From NCBI GenBank assembly GCA_011037195.1, contig JAAEAF010006182.1, positions 1-64,000 of the forward strand: a stretch of DNA of 64,000 bases, written 5' to 3'. The notes below the pieces were generated by a model. The model was not told the origin of the DNA, searched no databases, and saw only the letters and a list, made by a program, of their open reading frames with translations. Each line of letters opens with the position of its first letter. Position 1 is the first letter of the stretch. The position numbers and the translations under genes were made by a program. Shown here one piece after another: positions 1 through 11,398 of the stretch. This DNA is from Triatoma infestans (taxonomy: Eukaryota; Arthropoda; Insecta; Hemiptera; Reduviidae).

Positions 1-480
1 TATTTCCTAAACACTCTTCTTCTAGTTTCACAGTACACTTACCTTTCCTCTTGCTGTTGACAACTCTGTATCCAAATTATGGTGTACTTTTCATACGATT
101 TTTGTTTGTTTTTATTTCTCGCAAAAGCCAACTTTCATCTTGCATATAACATTTTCCGTAATAAATTTCGTAAATGGTCCAACTATTCTGCCATTATTTT
201 TTATATCTTTTAATTATCTTGAAAAACTGTCGACAAATAGTCGATTAATAATTTCAGAATTTTTTTCTTAATCTATTTTATCAATCTTATTTATTTTGTT
301 CATTTACAATTTCATGATCTGGAAATACTTGTTTTGGTTCATATTGTATTGGCTGTTTAACCTCTGATGGTGATAGTTGAATGAAGACAAGTCAATGATG
401 AATTAGAAGAAGTAATATATAAAAATTACACTGCCCAACAAAAAAATAATAATTTAATGTTTCCTTCACTTTATGAGTCA
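1..480. other. AT-rich stretch, no gene seen
   Basis: No open frame of note and no repeat that I could match elsewhere in the window. The part nearest 700 may be the 3' untranslated side of the minus-strand pseudogene at 704-2385. Confidence 0.5.
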
Positions 481-703
481 ATTCTTATTAATTTTGGATT
501 GATAAAAACGAATATGACAACGAAAAATGTTTATTAGCTCTAGTTTCTGTGATACACAATAGGTGACAGCTTTTCATTCTAAAGGATTAAGAGAAAACCG
601 TAAATATTAATGACTTATGATAACAACGTTAAAAGTGTGATCGCTTTTTTTTAATGACCGTAAATAAAGTAAATAGTACTTAACAATATATAATAATGTA
701 ATA

Positions 704-2385
704 TCAATTAGTAGTTTCATGAGATCGCTGTCTTTTGGCTTTCCTCTTGTAAGTGAGTTCTGGAGCATCTCTACACATAAACCAGCAGTAATCCGCAAGC
801 ATTGCTTCATTCCAGCGGCCCTGATATCTTCGTTCCATCACAGAAATATCCTGATGGAACCTTTCTCCGTGCTCGTCACTGACAGCTCCACAACTAAGGG
901 GGAAAAAATCGAGATGGGAGTGGAGAAAATGGATTTTTAGAGACATGTTGCATCCGAGCTGATGGTATTTTTGTAGAAGTGTTGTCACCAACTGAGTGTA
1001 GTTATCATCTCTTTTGTTTCCTAAAAATCCATGCATAACTCCCTTGAGAGCTTCCCAAGCTTCCTTTTCTTTCCCTTCCAAAACTAGGTCGAACGCAGGA
1101 TCTTTTACAAGTTGACGTATTTGCGGCCCAACAAAGATGCCTTCCTTAACTTTTGCATCACTTAATCTAGGAAATTTTTCTCTCAGGTATTTAAAAGCCT
1201 GGCCTTCTCGGTTCATGCCTTTGACAAAATTCTTCATTAAACCCAGCTTGATATGTAGGGGTGGAAGAAGAATATCTTTTGGATCCACGAGAGGCTTAGC
1301 AACGACATTTTTCTCACTAGAGTTAAGATTTCTTGTAGGCCAATCTACTTGAATATAATGTGATTTCCTATCCCTACTGTCCCACATACATAAAAAACAA
1401 CAGTACTTAGTGTACCCCAATTGCATTCCTAAAAGTGTAGCAATGACTTTTAGATCGCCACAGATTTTCCACTTATGTTCAGCGTATTTGATTGAGTCGA
1501 GAAGGGCTATCATGTTTGCATAAGTCTCCTTCATGTGAACTGCATGACCAATAGGAATAGAAGGTAGACGGTTGCCGTTGTGAAGCAATACAGCTTTCAA
1601 ACTAAGCTTGGAGGAATCTATGAATAGCCTCCATTCAGTTGGATCATGCTTTAAATTCAAACTATTCATCAAACCATTAAGGTCTCAGCAAAAACCAAGA
1701 CTGTTAGTCTTCTCAAAAAAAGGAAGTAGATTCCGTTGACGTTGTCTGTACATGGAGACCCTGACATCGTGTTGAAGAAGATTCCATTGCTGTAATCTTG
1801 ACGCTAGAAGTTCCGTCTTCTCCTGTGACAAGTCAAGGTCTCGAATAAGATCACTCAACTCCGACTGGCTCAATCTGTGCGGCTGATCATCTTTTGCTTG
1901 AAAATCAGGGTCATGGGATGTCGAAGGCTTGTTGTGTTCTTCGTCCGCCCCACTGTAATCATCTTCTACCTCCACCTCATAGTTTTGGGGTGGAGTAGGA
2001 ACTGGTAAACTATCTGAATGTGGAATAGGCCGCCTAGCAGAAGGAATGTCTGGGTATTGAATTGTTCCCTTTTTTTTCATTGACATTCCTGCCTTTACAG
2101 ACGGAGTTAAGCAAAAATAGCAGTCATTTATATGGTTTGTAGGCTCCCGCCAAACCATAGGCACAGCAAAAGCCATTGACCGTTTTTTATTTTTCAGCCA
2201 TTCTCGTAGTAAAACTGAACATGAATTGCAACATATATGTGGAGCCCACGACTTATCCTGGTCCCCTACCTTCATACCAAAATAATGCTGGTAGGCAGTT
2301 TTCACGAGAGGCGTTTCTGTGACGAAAACGTTATTTCACCACAAATGTAACAAAACTTGTCCACTGAATTTACACATCGTGGCAT
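704..2385 (-). pseudogene. Broken copy of a dispersed arthropod repeat-borne protein of unknown function
   Basis: The coding region starts MPRCVNSVDKFCYICG at 2385 and ends RQRSHETTN at 704, about 560 codons. The N-terminal part has zinc-ligand-like Cys pairs (CYIC near the start, CCNSC in the next block) followed by WREPTNHINDCYFC. A Pro/Asp-rich linker comes next, then a large C-terminal domain with EWRLFIDSSK, ICGDLKVIA, GYTKYCCFLC, LPPLHIKLG and DEHGERFHQD. I recognise this as a protein family present in many copies in arthropod and other invertebrate genomes; its biochemical role is not known to me and a transposon origin is inferred. Two lesions are visible: a small frameshift near 2308-2320, where the frame moves into TPLVKTAYQHYFG, and one in-frame TGA at 1685-1687. 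Before and after that TGA the frame is the same, with only four codons between it and the next Met. Confidence 0.8.
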
Positions 2386-2399
2386 CTTGATGCAACAAA

Positions 2400-3345
2400 T
2401 TTTACTCCTTAAAAACTCTCCAAAACAAGAAATTCTGCACTAATTACTACAGAAATAATATGGAGTTCACGTTCACAGCGATAATGATTTGCGTTTATAA
2501 CCTACCCACAGCTAGATGAATGTTGTATTTTGATAGTTGACAGGTGTGCCAACATCCAAAAACAAATTTCCCCAAACTGAAAATATAGACTATAGAACAT
2601 ATAAAATGTCAAAATTTCCCCAAAATAAAAGCTAATCGGTAATTTTTATGATGATTTTTGAATTCTGCAGGTGAATATACATAAGAATTAGCTATTTTTG
2701 AGCCCGAAACAATAATTATTAGTCTGGCATTGTAAAAAAAAACAAGTTAAATTCATTAGGAGCGTGTCCACGTTTGAGCTATGGACTATCATGTCATAAC
2801 GTTTTAAGACAAAATTTTTGTTGTTTTTTAAATTGAATTTTTCAGTAATAATTGGTTCATAAAAATTCCAAAAAAATATAGTTTAGAAATATTTAAACTC
2901 ATATTATTAGCCAAACAACTACTCCAAAAGAATATTGAAATATAGGTAGTATCTATATTTGAATATGAGTCACTGTATATAGATAGTATACGAAGTTTAA
3001 AGCAATCGATAAAATCGTATTTTAAAAAATTGCTCAAAAAAAAAATAGTCAACTTCAGGTTAGATTTTGAGTGAAACATTCCCATCAGATGTGGTAATGG
3101 TAAATAAACTGAATGTGAAGGTTCGAGTTTCCAATGATTTTTAATCAAATTATTTTGATGTACGTGTTTTACAAAGTAATGTTAGCGCAAAAAGAACAAT
3201 CATCATATTAAACCCCGTATTCTGGAGCGGCAATATTTTAAATAGTACCAAAAAATATAATATATATACAAGCCTGGTACAAAGAATTACTAGTATATAT
3301 CGCTGAGACTTAGACCTTGAATAAGGTTATAAGAAAAAAGTTTCT
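2400..3345. other. AT-rich intergenic sequence
   Basis: No convincing coding region. A 106-codon minus-strand frame at 2828-3148 is Phe/Leu/Ser-rich and resembles no family I know; I treat it as chance. Confidence 0.5.
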
Positions 3346-3349
3346 GACC

Positions 3350-3725
3350 ACCGAGATGGATTACTGGAGCAGGGTAGCACGAATATCAAGGCTTAAACGT
3401 GTAAGTAACGAAGAAACAAGAAAGAAAAATGATCGTTTCCAAAAATGTGCAGCAGAAGGTGGTGGAAAAGAGACTTGAATGGTACGGCCACATAAATAGA
3501 ACGGAAGATAGAAAAGTGGCTAAAGAAATCCTAGCCTGGGAAGCCGAGGGAAGAAGAAGAAGGGACAGACCCAGGGAAAAGTGGACAGATGGCGCCCGGG
3601 AAAGCTCCCACGTTTACTGACTGAGAGAAGCGGATATCCGGAATAAATTCAGTGTGAGGCTGAAATTAAAAGAAATATTTGGTTGAGGAAAACCTCAGCA
3701 TTAAGGAACTCGTAAAAAAAAAAAC
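3350..3725 (+). pseudogene. 3' end of a non-LTR retrotransposon, C-terminal tail with poly(A)
   Basis: Translation from 3355 gives MDYWSRVARISRLKR, then after a one- or two-base frameshift near 3425 gives EKRLEWYGHINR and GRRRRDRPREKWTDG. These are hallmarks of the C-terminal tail that follows reverse transcriptase in several LINE families (the pattern RLRWYGHV...GRPRKRW). A TGA at about 3618 interrupts the tail, which continues as LREADIRNKFSVRL. An A tract at about 3714-3725 marks the 3' end. The fragment is 5'-truncated and dead. The exact LINE clade cannot be called from this tail. Confidence 0.75.
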
Positions 3726-3769
3726 AAAGTATTATTTTGTTCACGTCACATACATTCAGATACGGTCCA

Positions 3770-3895
3770 TTGTTTAGAAACATTTTTTATCTTATTTGGC
3801 GGCCTCAAAACAAGTATTTCCTATGAAAATGCAATTTTCAAAATCTGACAGGACCCCCAATACATTCTCTTACAACTTGAGGAAGATCGAAACAA
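3770..3895 (+). repeat. Old, divergent 3' part of repeat H
   Basis: The segment with GGCGGCCTCAAAACAAG, a degraded TTTCCTATGAAAATGC and ACATTCTCTTACAAC follows the order of the 3' third of repeat H (see 37281-38501) with many mismatches. Confidence 0.45.
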
Positions 3896-4375
3896 AAATC
3901 TTATAAGAAAAATATTTGTAGTCAGTTGTGGCTCCTGACTTGGATGTGTGGGGGGTTCAGGATCTTTTTTTTTAAATACTTACATTAGCTATCATTATTA
4001 GCAGCTTGGCTAGATAGAAATCATGAAGTAAGCCAGGAACCAGGTATAACTTGCATCCTTCTCCAACAATTAAATCTGTTAAATTAACAATTAATCTGTC
4101 ACTGTGCACCCAGAGAAGAACTGTGAAAAAAGAGATTTACCGTTTGAGTTCGAAAATTAAGTGGTTAACTTAACGGAAATTTTTTATTCTCTAAATAAAG
4201 TGTTTCAGTTTAAAGGAAATGTCAATGAGTTAGCATCGATTCTTTGCTGGGTCATATATCTTTGTGATGTTTTAAGTACCAATACCAACATCAAATGTTT
4301 ATAAACATAAAAATATATATAAATAAATATAATATATAAAAATCCACACATTGGCACAGGCACATCACATCACAA

Positions 4376-4800
4376 GAAATCTGGTGTGAAACACTCTTAC
4401 AACTTTCTCTTACTCCAGTTCTCAAAATTATAATTGACAAATTTTATAGTTTGTGTACCAAATTTAATGAAATTCGTCGAAAACTGGAAAAAAAGTTACT
4501 ATTTTCTTGAAACTCAGAATTTTGGCCATCTATTTATTTTTAATTAATTTTGTTTGGATGATAGAATTATTGTATAATTAACTATGAGAGCACATTAGAG
4601 AAAAAGATAACCACACCCTTCCCCTAAAAGTGCCCTTAAATGAATTTTACCAGACAAATGTTTTAAATAAAGTTTCATAAAAAGTCTTTATATAAGAAGT
4701 TTCAACTTTCTACGATTTTTCGTTTTTAAGCTATGCTGTTCACATACACACACCCACACAGACCATTTGCTAAAAACAACTTTTTAACTCCGGGTAAAAT
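4376..4800 (+). repeat. Repeat H copy, 5' end present, internally deleted
   Basis: It begins with the H 5' terminus (TCTGGTGTGAAACACTC, then ACTTTCTCTTACTCC) and jumps through a shortened interior to the CA-rich stretch and ACCATTTGCTAAAAAC. The 3' hairpin is lost. Confidence 0.75.
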
Positions 4801-5505
4801 CGGGTAAATTCGTTCGTAAGATCGTAAGTAATGTTCAAAGCGCTTATAACCCTCACTCTTATTTTAAAAAAGGTAATGATAATATACACTTTTCTACGTA
4901 TCTAACACAAAGAAATTTTTTATATATACATATATATATTAAATTCTCCAGCGCGACGCCCAACTCTGAACCTCCAACTTCCTACCTTTTTATAGATCTG
5001 ATACACATACAAAAGTATGATTGTGTGAATTGCACACTAGTGTACAATTCATTATACGAACATGTTTAAGGAGCTCCTATACTGATATAGGTTCCTATTA
5101 TTTTATGTCTGATTCTTTGATTTGACAACAAAATTATTAAATTAATTTAATTTTTGGTTATTATAAACAATTGATAATCAGGCCAATATTTCCAATTTTT
5201 ACTGACTTAATTTCATAACTAATACAAAAATGAAAATATTTTTTTGAAATTGAAATATTTGATAAAAATATGAAAATTAGTTACTTTTTTATTTAATTTA
5301 TTTATTATTTAATTTTTATTAAATTTATTTGTTTTTTATTTAATTTATTTGTTAGTACAGGGTTCAGTCGTGCAATCGCGAATACCAGTAGCCGCCACTG
5401 TTAGTAGTATATTAAGATGCATTTCTTTAGAGTAATCAATTTGGTAAAAATATTAACAGCGGACGTCAAAACTCTCGATCGATCCAGCGATTCTCAATCT
5501 ATGCC
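4801..5505. other. AT-rich spacer with a short perfect palindrome
   Basis: Nothing coding is seen. At about 5036-5056 the arms TGAATTG and CAATTCA flank an almost self-complementary CACACTAGTGTA core. Confidence 0.5.
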
Positions 5506-5509
5506 CCAT

Positions 5510-6237
5510 TTTTCACTTTCTCTCTTACCGCTGTAAGTAGAATTTTTTAATAGCAACTTTTCACCAGATATACACATTGTGATTACACAAAGTCGTTTTT
5601 TAGAAAATGATCTCTGTCTGTGTGTGTTGGTCGGTGGGTGGCTGGGTGGGTGAGCATTTTTGCCCAGAGCGAATGCAGACACACAAAATAGAGAAGAAAT
5701 TAAAATAAACAAAACAAAAATTCATGAAACACTAGATTGTGTTTATGTAAATTATAAGAAACTAACAACCAAAAATATATAATTAATAATACAAATGAAA
5801 ATGCTAAGATAAGAAATAACTAAAGAGTTCACCACAATCAGTTCACAAAAGAGAATAAACACTTTAATTACTTATTTAGCATTAGCTAGCATAATGAAGT
5901 AAATACAAGAGTTTTTCAACACGAGACTAACTACATAGAATCGCCATCGATCCTTTTTTTAATCTCCCCTTAATCCTATGTTTGACCATTGTTTCTATTC
6001 GATCATTATTTTTTTTTATATATTAATAATATAAACATCTAACAGTATGTATATGTGTAAGTTCAAACTTGATATTCCATGTAGTTACCATCACGGGATC
6101 CCCATAGCAACTTATCCATCAAAATTCCACAACCAAAAGTCCCGGATTATTGAATAGACTTTTCAGTTTTGTTTTTCTTTTTGTGATTTTTTTGAAAATA
6201 GCTTTTACAGTTTTCTTTAAACATTACATTTACTATT
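5510..6237 (-). repeat. Repeat H, left part of a copy split by an LTR insertion
   Basis: Divergent H in reverse orientation: degraded hairpin (ACTTTCTCTCTTAC), GT-rich stretch, then AAGTTCAAACTTGATATTCC and ACCATCACGGGATCC. It appears to resume at 7370-7665 on the far side of the solo LTR at 6238-7369. Confidence 0.6.
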
Positions 6238-7369
6238 AGTGGAAGAAGTAAATGAAAATATATTTATTTGAGAAAATCATTATTTGAAGGATATTATAAT
6301 GGGCTTGTTGGGGAGAGAAATTAGGTTTGATTAAGTGAACGAGATATGCTGACACTAATATAATGTAGCTAAGTTTACACTAACTTCACTGGACTTTATA
6401 ATGAAAATGATAGAATGAATGGTGAGAGTAAAGATATGACACGATGCGATGTACAGTTGTATCTGATAGATTCTCTAGATAGATTCCCACTGGCTTATAT
6501 AAACAGGTTCTCCCACTCTAGCCTGCCTAAGTCAGAGAGTAGTCTGTTAACCAGAGAGAGCCTCTCTTCTCTCTGCTATGGTTGCATTATCTTTGCGGTA
6601 CCATTACACCATCTCCACTCCTGAACAAATTTTTCACGTGTGCTGAATGATGTATCTTTTTAGCTCATCTGGTTTGGCAACGAGTTTGTTGTACCTAGCC
6701 TGGGTTTGTTGAAACTAGCAAAGTTGATGTAGACTAGCTTTTGGTGCAGAAAGCTAGCGATGATGCTGTTGCGAGTTGTTGAAAGCTAGCTATGATGATG
6801 AAAACTAGCTTATGTAGCAGTATGCTAATGATCAGAGAGTATGCTCTCTTGTCTCTGCTGTGGTTGCATTATCATTGCGGTACCATGACAATATTCTAAC
6901 ATTCACTGGCAAAAGGGACTGTTCAGATAAAGAACACCGTTACAGAAGTGTTCATAGAACTTGATCAGCTTTGTCTTTTTGCCCCTTCTCACAGGGGAGG
7001 AATTGAACTACCAAGAGAAAGCATTCTTTCAAAAGAGAGAGTCTAAATTCTGCGTTCAAACAGGACATTCAACCAGAACATTTGTATCAGGAATCGCTCA
7101 CTTAACTTCAATCCCAGTTATAAGAGTTTAACATTTAATCTAGATAAATAATTGATTTAATAAGCATATTATTGTGATATTGTAAAGTATTTAAATTCAT
7201 TTAGAGAATAATATATTTATTTTAAAAACAGTGGTGATCTCTTGCTTATTTCTAATACTTCTCTCTCTTTAAAACTTACATACACACAAGCCCCTTACGA
7301 AACAGCTCGTGCTATACTACAAAACTACAACTACAGACACATTACACGAATAACATTACAACTATAACA
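6238..7369 (-). mobile_element. Solo LTR (family B) carrying an internal TRIM insertion
   Basis: Read on the minus strand from 7369 (TGTTATAG), this matches the solo LTR at 8978-9541 through CTTGTGTGTATG, AGAAGTATTAGAAATAA and TATTATTCTCTAA. The TRIM at 6296-6890 interrupts it; without that, about 530 bp remain, close to the 564 bp of the other copy. The outer end near 6238 is approximate because target duplications are not clean here. Confidence 0.6.
6296..6890 (-). mobile_element. TRIM-like miniature LTR retrotransposon with shrunken 5' LTR
   Basis: Minus-strand element flanked by the 5-bp duplication ATATT (6291-6295 and 6891-6895). The 3' LTR runs from 6608 (TGTAATGGTACCGC) down to 6296 and has a TATA-like TTATATAAGCC. 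A purine-rich tract (TTCAGGAGTGGAGATGG) lies directly before it. The 5' LTR copy is only about 66 bp (6890 to about 6825). The short interior is full of GCTAG motifs and matches the interior of the TRIM at 10463-11393. No protein-coding capacity. Confidence 0.75.
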
Positions 7370-7665
7370 TTTATTTGATACGTTTCCTTTTTTGGGCAAT
7401 ACATTATTAAGTGAGGTTTTGCGATAGGGTTTGGATTAAACTTTCTCTAAAGTGGTTGTTTTTGTTTTTATACGATTATATCTTATCCTATTATATTAAT
7501 TAGAATTAAATGTGTTGCCAAAATGCTGAGTATGCAAAAAAAGATCGGTTGAATGTAAGTATGACTTTATTGAACAGTATTTTTATTTTTTGTGAATTTC
7601 TTCATAAAGACACCATCGATTTTCATTAAAGTTGTTATACTATCTGTATATACAGAGATAGATCA
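7370..7665 (-). repeat. Repeat H, right part of the split copy
   Basis: TTTCTCTAAAGTGG, then ATTAATTAGAATTAAATGTGTTG follow the reverse-orientation H order and continue the copy interrupted at 6237. Confidence 0.5.
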
Positions 7666-7754
7666 CTATTGTTTGTAACTTCTTTCCTAGAAAATTTATT
7701 GTAATGGAATTCTAGAGGACGTTTTATCTAGAAAAAGCCAATTCGTCCATTGAG

Positions 7755-7774
7755 CTTGCAACTTTTTGTTTTTT

Positions 7775-7809
<35 letters not shown>

Positions 7810-7908
7810 CATTTTCTAAAAACAACTTTTTTGGACTCAGGAGACTTCAAAACGTGTATTTCCGGTGAAAACTCAATTTCTCTTACAAACTATTATTAGT
7901 AAGAGAAA
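7755..7908 (+). repeat. Repeat H 3' end with CA microsatellite and hairpin
   Basis: (CA)n at about 7787-7809 is followed by ACCATTTTCTAAAAAC, GACTTCAAAACG and the hairpin half AGTAAGAGAAAGT. Confidence 0.75.
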
Positions 7909-8090
7909 GTGAAAACATACGAGTTTCTTTCATTCAATGTCACAATTTTAATTGACAAAGTTCCAACAAATTTGGATTCTTTACTAAATAAATAGTTTCC
8001 GTAAATCATTATAATAACTTTTCTAGAAGAACATGATAAAGAGACAACCTTTTTTTGAAGAAAATAAATATTAATAAACAAACCAAAAAA

Positions 8091-8977
8091 AAATCTGATG
8101 TGAAACACTCACACAGCTTTCTCTTATTCCAGTTTTCAAAATTGTAATTGACAAATTTTATAGTTTGTGTACCAAATTTGATGAAATTCGTTGGAGTTTG
8201 TCAAAAACTGAAAAAAAAAGTTCAGTAAAAATGCACTTCCGGTTTACTTATTTTCTTGAAACTCGGAATTTTCGCCATCTATTTATTTCTGATTTAATTT
8301 TGTTTGGATGGTAGAATTGTATAATCAACTATAACACTTAAGAGAAAACCTAACCCCACCCCTTCCCCAAAAGTGCCCTTAAATGAATTTTTCCAGAGAA
8401 ATATTTTAAATAAAAGTTGTAGATCTTTGTATGTGTAGTTGATATACCAAATTTGAAAAAAATCGTCGGAGCCATTTTTGAGAAAATTGCAAGAAAGTAA
8501 AAAAAATACCAAAAGACTGAAAAATACATTTTAGTAAAAACGCACTTCCGGTCATCCGCTTTTTTTTCAAACTCAGAATTTCAACAACACATTGAATTCT
8601 AATTAATATTATTAAGATGATAGTATTGTATAGTAAACTGAAATAGCACTTTAGAGGACAACCCACCACCTCTCTCCCCAAAAAGTGCCCTTAAATGCAT
8701 TTTCACGGAAAAATGTTTCAAATAAAAATTGTAGATCTTTGTATGTGTAGTTGATACAGCACGTTTATAGAAAATCGTTGGAACCGTTTTGGAAAAAATT
8801 GCAAAAAAGTGGAAAAAAAAAATTTAGTAAAGTGGTTCTTCCAGTTGAGGAATTTCGACCGCTGATCTACTGTCAGATCCCATGGTTATAATCTAAACGG
8901 GATATCAAGTTTGAACTTTCTATGATTTTTCGTTTTTTAGTTATGCTGTTCACATACATACATACATACATATACAC
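8091..8977 (+). repeat. Repeat H, nearly full-length copy, part 1 (three internal units)
   Basis: Starts TCTGATGTGAAACACTC with the subterminal block CTTTCTCTTATTCC. Three internal units begin at the CTTCCGG or CTTCCAG markers near 8235, 8543 and 8836, so the period is about 300 bp. Each unit carries AAGTGCCCTTAAATG and TGTAGATCTTTGTATG or close variants. It is interrupted at the microsatellite by a solo LTR and resumes at 9542. Confidence 0.85.
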
Positions 8978-9541
8978 TGAAATGTGTTTGGTGATAGTGT
9001 ATTTGTAATGGCTTGAGCGGTTTTGTAAAAGGGCTTGTAAGTATGTTTGAGGTAAGATAGAAGTATTAAGAAATAAACAAGACATCACACTGTTTTATAA
9101 ATAAATATATTATTCTCTAAGCAAATTTAAGTATATTACAATATCATAATTTTATCTTAATAAATCAGATGTATATCTAGAATAAAGGCAAATCTCGCAT
9201 GAGTTTTCTCGCTTATGGTAGCAGAACACATAAGTAAGTGTTCTGGCTTTTGGAAGCAGAATGCAGACTATATTGTTTGAAAGCAGAATGCAGACTGTCC
9301 TAAGGAATGCCTTCCTTTAAAAAACAGTTGGCCAAGTGGCATTGTATTAATTTAACGAATTTTTGTGCCTTTGATTCCCTAATATCAATAACCTAGATTG
9401 TAGTATACCTGATTCTAAATACACTCTTTTTGAAGGTAAATTCACTATTTAATATATTAACAAAATTAGATTTTTCAAACTATAAAATATTCTAAACTAT
9501 TTTCCAAAACTATTATTTTTCTATTTCGGTCTTCCACTACA
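8978..9541 (+). mobile_element. Solo LTR (family B) inserted in repeat H
   Basis: Begins TGAAATGTG and ends TTCCACTACA (TG...CA termini), about 564 bp. It is flanked by ACAC on both sides, consistent with a 4-bp duplication, although the site lies in a CA/TA microsatellite, which weakens this evidence. It shares its start with 47202 and its end with the copies at 16890-17586 and 33616-34261. Confidence 0.65.
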
Positions 9542-9684
9542 ACACACACACACAGACCATTTGCTAAAAACCACTTTTTTTGGCCTCAGGGGACCTCAAA
9601 ACGGAAATTTCAGGTGAAAACTCGATATCGAAAATTTGGCACGATTACAATACTTCCTCTTACTAGGAGTAAGAGAAAGTAAAA
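9542..9684 (+). repeat. Repeat H, part 2 with the 3' hairpin
   Basis: Continues the copy at 8091 with CACACACAGACCATTTGC, CTCAGGGGACCTCAAAACG, then CTTCCTCTTACTAGGAG and TAAGAGAAAGT. Confidence 0.8.
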
Positions 9685-10035
9685 AAATCTGGTATGAAAC
9701 GCTCACACAACTTTTACTAGATCGTTATCATTCACAAATTTTTTACAAACTTATAATTTTTACTAAAATGTTTTACTTGTCTTTAATTTTATATCAATTG
9801 AAAGAATTTAAATTTAATAAAACCACTTTTTTTAGGTGGTAAGCTTAACCCTATTAAATGAATTAAATCGGAAAAAAGTTGGATTTAAAAGTATTAGATC
9901 TCTGTTGCGACTATTGTTAGTATAACAAATTTAATGAAATCCATTGGTGTTTTTATGGAGGAAATCGTAGAACATTGAAAAAAAAAACTGCTCAGTAAAT
10001 TGTTTTTTTCCTCAAAAAATTGAGTTCTGGGAAAT
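9685..10035 (+). repeat. Second repeat H copy abutting the previous one
   Basis: The 5' terminus (ATCTGGTATGAAACGCTC) starts immediately after the hairpin of the preceding copy, giving a head-to-tail pair. The interior is degraded after one unit. Confidence 0.65.
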
Positions 10036-10457
10036 TTCGGGCGTTTTATATCGAGGATGTTTATATATAGGACCTGACTTTTTCAAGAAACACCCTGTAT
10101 TTCCACCACTATCCATCACGTGTATTTCTAATAGTAACTAAAAGTTTGAGAAAAATTCCATTTATAAATAAGTTTGTCAATTATAATTGTAATTTTATAA
10201 AAAATTATCCAGGATATGTACGATAGAAATAACAATCAAATTAAGATAAGAAATGTTCTGTCTATTAAGTTTTGAACATATAAAGACACACAGTATGCGA
10301 TCTGCCGCGGCGGGCAGCAATCTCAGACCGCCGCGATATGACGCTCTTGTTATATCATGCAATATTGCATCATCCCAGTCACACACAAGGCGATCTATCT
10401 CAGTGACAAAATCTTGACCGCCGTAGTAGGGCGAGTTGGTTGTACAAAATTACAAAA
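10036..10457. other. Spacer with a GC-richer patch
   Basis: No coding region. GCGATCTGCCGCGGCGGG near 10300 is unusually GC-rich for the window. I could not assign it to a family. Confidence 0.4.
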
Positions 10458-10462
10458 ATTGT

Positions 10463-10787
10463 TGTAACAACAACCAAAGAGAAGCTCAGCAAGCAAAGAG
10501 AGTAAAGAGCAAAACCCAAAACCACTCTCTCGGACTGGAGTGGGAGAAACTGTATAAATATAGCAATGGACAGTCCATAAAAACACAGTTGAATTCAGTT
10601 CAATTCATCTAATTACTACGTGTCATTCTCATATCACTCTACCTTAAAACATTTCTGTATTGTAAAGTCCAGGCAGAAATGTTTATTGCGTCTCTTAATT
10701 AATATATTAGTTAACCAGTGTTAACCAAGTCTTCTTCTTATATCATCAACCAGACTTAAATTCTCTCCACTTAACACATCCATTATA
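10463..10787 (+). repeat. 5' LTR of the TRIM
   Basis: Matches 11078-11393 along its length apart from small indels (for example extra bases after GTCCAGGCAG). TATA box TATAAATA at about 10553. Confidence 0.85.
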
Positions 10788-11077
10788 TTAGCTGCTACAG
10801 CATTAGCAAGTTTCCATCATTATTGTTAGCTTTCAACAACATTGGCTAGCTCGCAACACCATGATCATTGCTAGGTTTCAACATCACTGGCTAGCTCGCA
10901 ACAGCTTCATCACTAGCTTTCTGCTTCAAAAGCTAGTCTCCATTAACTTAGCTAGTTTAAACAACCCAGGTTAGCTGCAACAAACTCGTTGCCAAACAAG
11001 ATGTGTTACACACATACACTCACCCCCGCACGCTCAAATTTTTCACATATGAAAAATTTCTTCAGGAGAGGGGATGA

Positions 11078-11393
11078 TGTAACAGCAACCAAAGAGTAGC
11101 TCAGCAAGCAAGGAGAGTAAAGGGCAAAAGCCAAAACCACTCTCTTGGGCTGGATTGGGAGAAACTGTATAAATATAGGGACGGACAGTCCATAAAAACA
11201 CAGTTGAATTCAGTTCAATACATCCAATTACTACGTGTCATTCTCATACCACTCTACCTTAAAACATTTCTCTATTGTAAAGTCCAGGCAGTCTGTGTCT
11301 CTTAATTAATATATTAGTTAACCAGTGTTAACCAAGTCTTCTTCTTATATCATCAACCAGACTAAATTCTCTCCACCTAACACATCCATCATA
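11078..11393 (+). repeat. 3' LTR of the TRIM
   Basis: Preceded by a polypurine tract and followed by the ATTGT target duplication. TATA box TATAAATA at about 11168. Confidence 0.85.
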
Positions 11394-11398
11394 ATTGT

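Larger units (their letters stand above)
10463..11393 (+). mobile_element. TRIM: complete miniature LTR retrotransposon
   Basis: Two direct repeats, 10463-10787 (325 bp) and 11078-11393 (316 bp), both start TGTAACA and contain GAGAAACTGTATAAATATA (TATA box), AATTCAGTTCAAT and GTAAAGTCCAGGCAG. The interior is only about 290 bp, noncoding, with repeated GGCTAGCTCGCAACA motifs. A polypurine tract AGGAGAGGGGATGA directly precedes the second repeat. ATTGT flanks the whole unit at 10458-10462 and 11394-11398. With LTRs, polypurine tract, TATA box, 5-bp duplication and no ORF, this fits a terminal-repeat retrotransposon in miniature. The 3' ends read CATTATA/CATCATA rather than canonical CA. Confidence 0.85.

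Noticed and set aside
1685..1687. The TGA in the dispersed protein could be a selenocysteine codon (context C-TGA-D).
   Set aside because: The same gene copy has a frameshift, and I see no reason to expect a selenoprotein in this family; a plain nonsense mutation is simpler.
6415..6624. 69-codon plus-strand frame.
   Set aside because: It is antisense to the TRIM LTR.
8294..8681. Two minus-strand frames of 72 and 91 codons.
   Set aside because: They lie wholly in repeat H, are Phe/Leu-rich and recur as analogous frames in every H copy; they are by-products of its composition.
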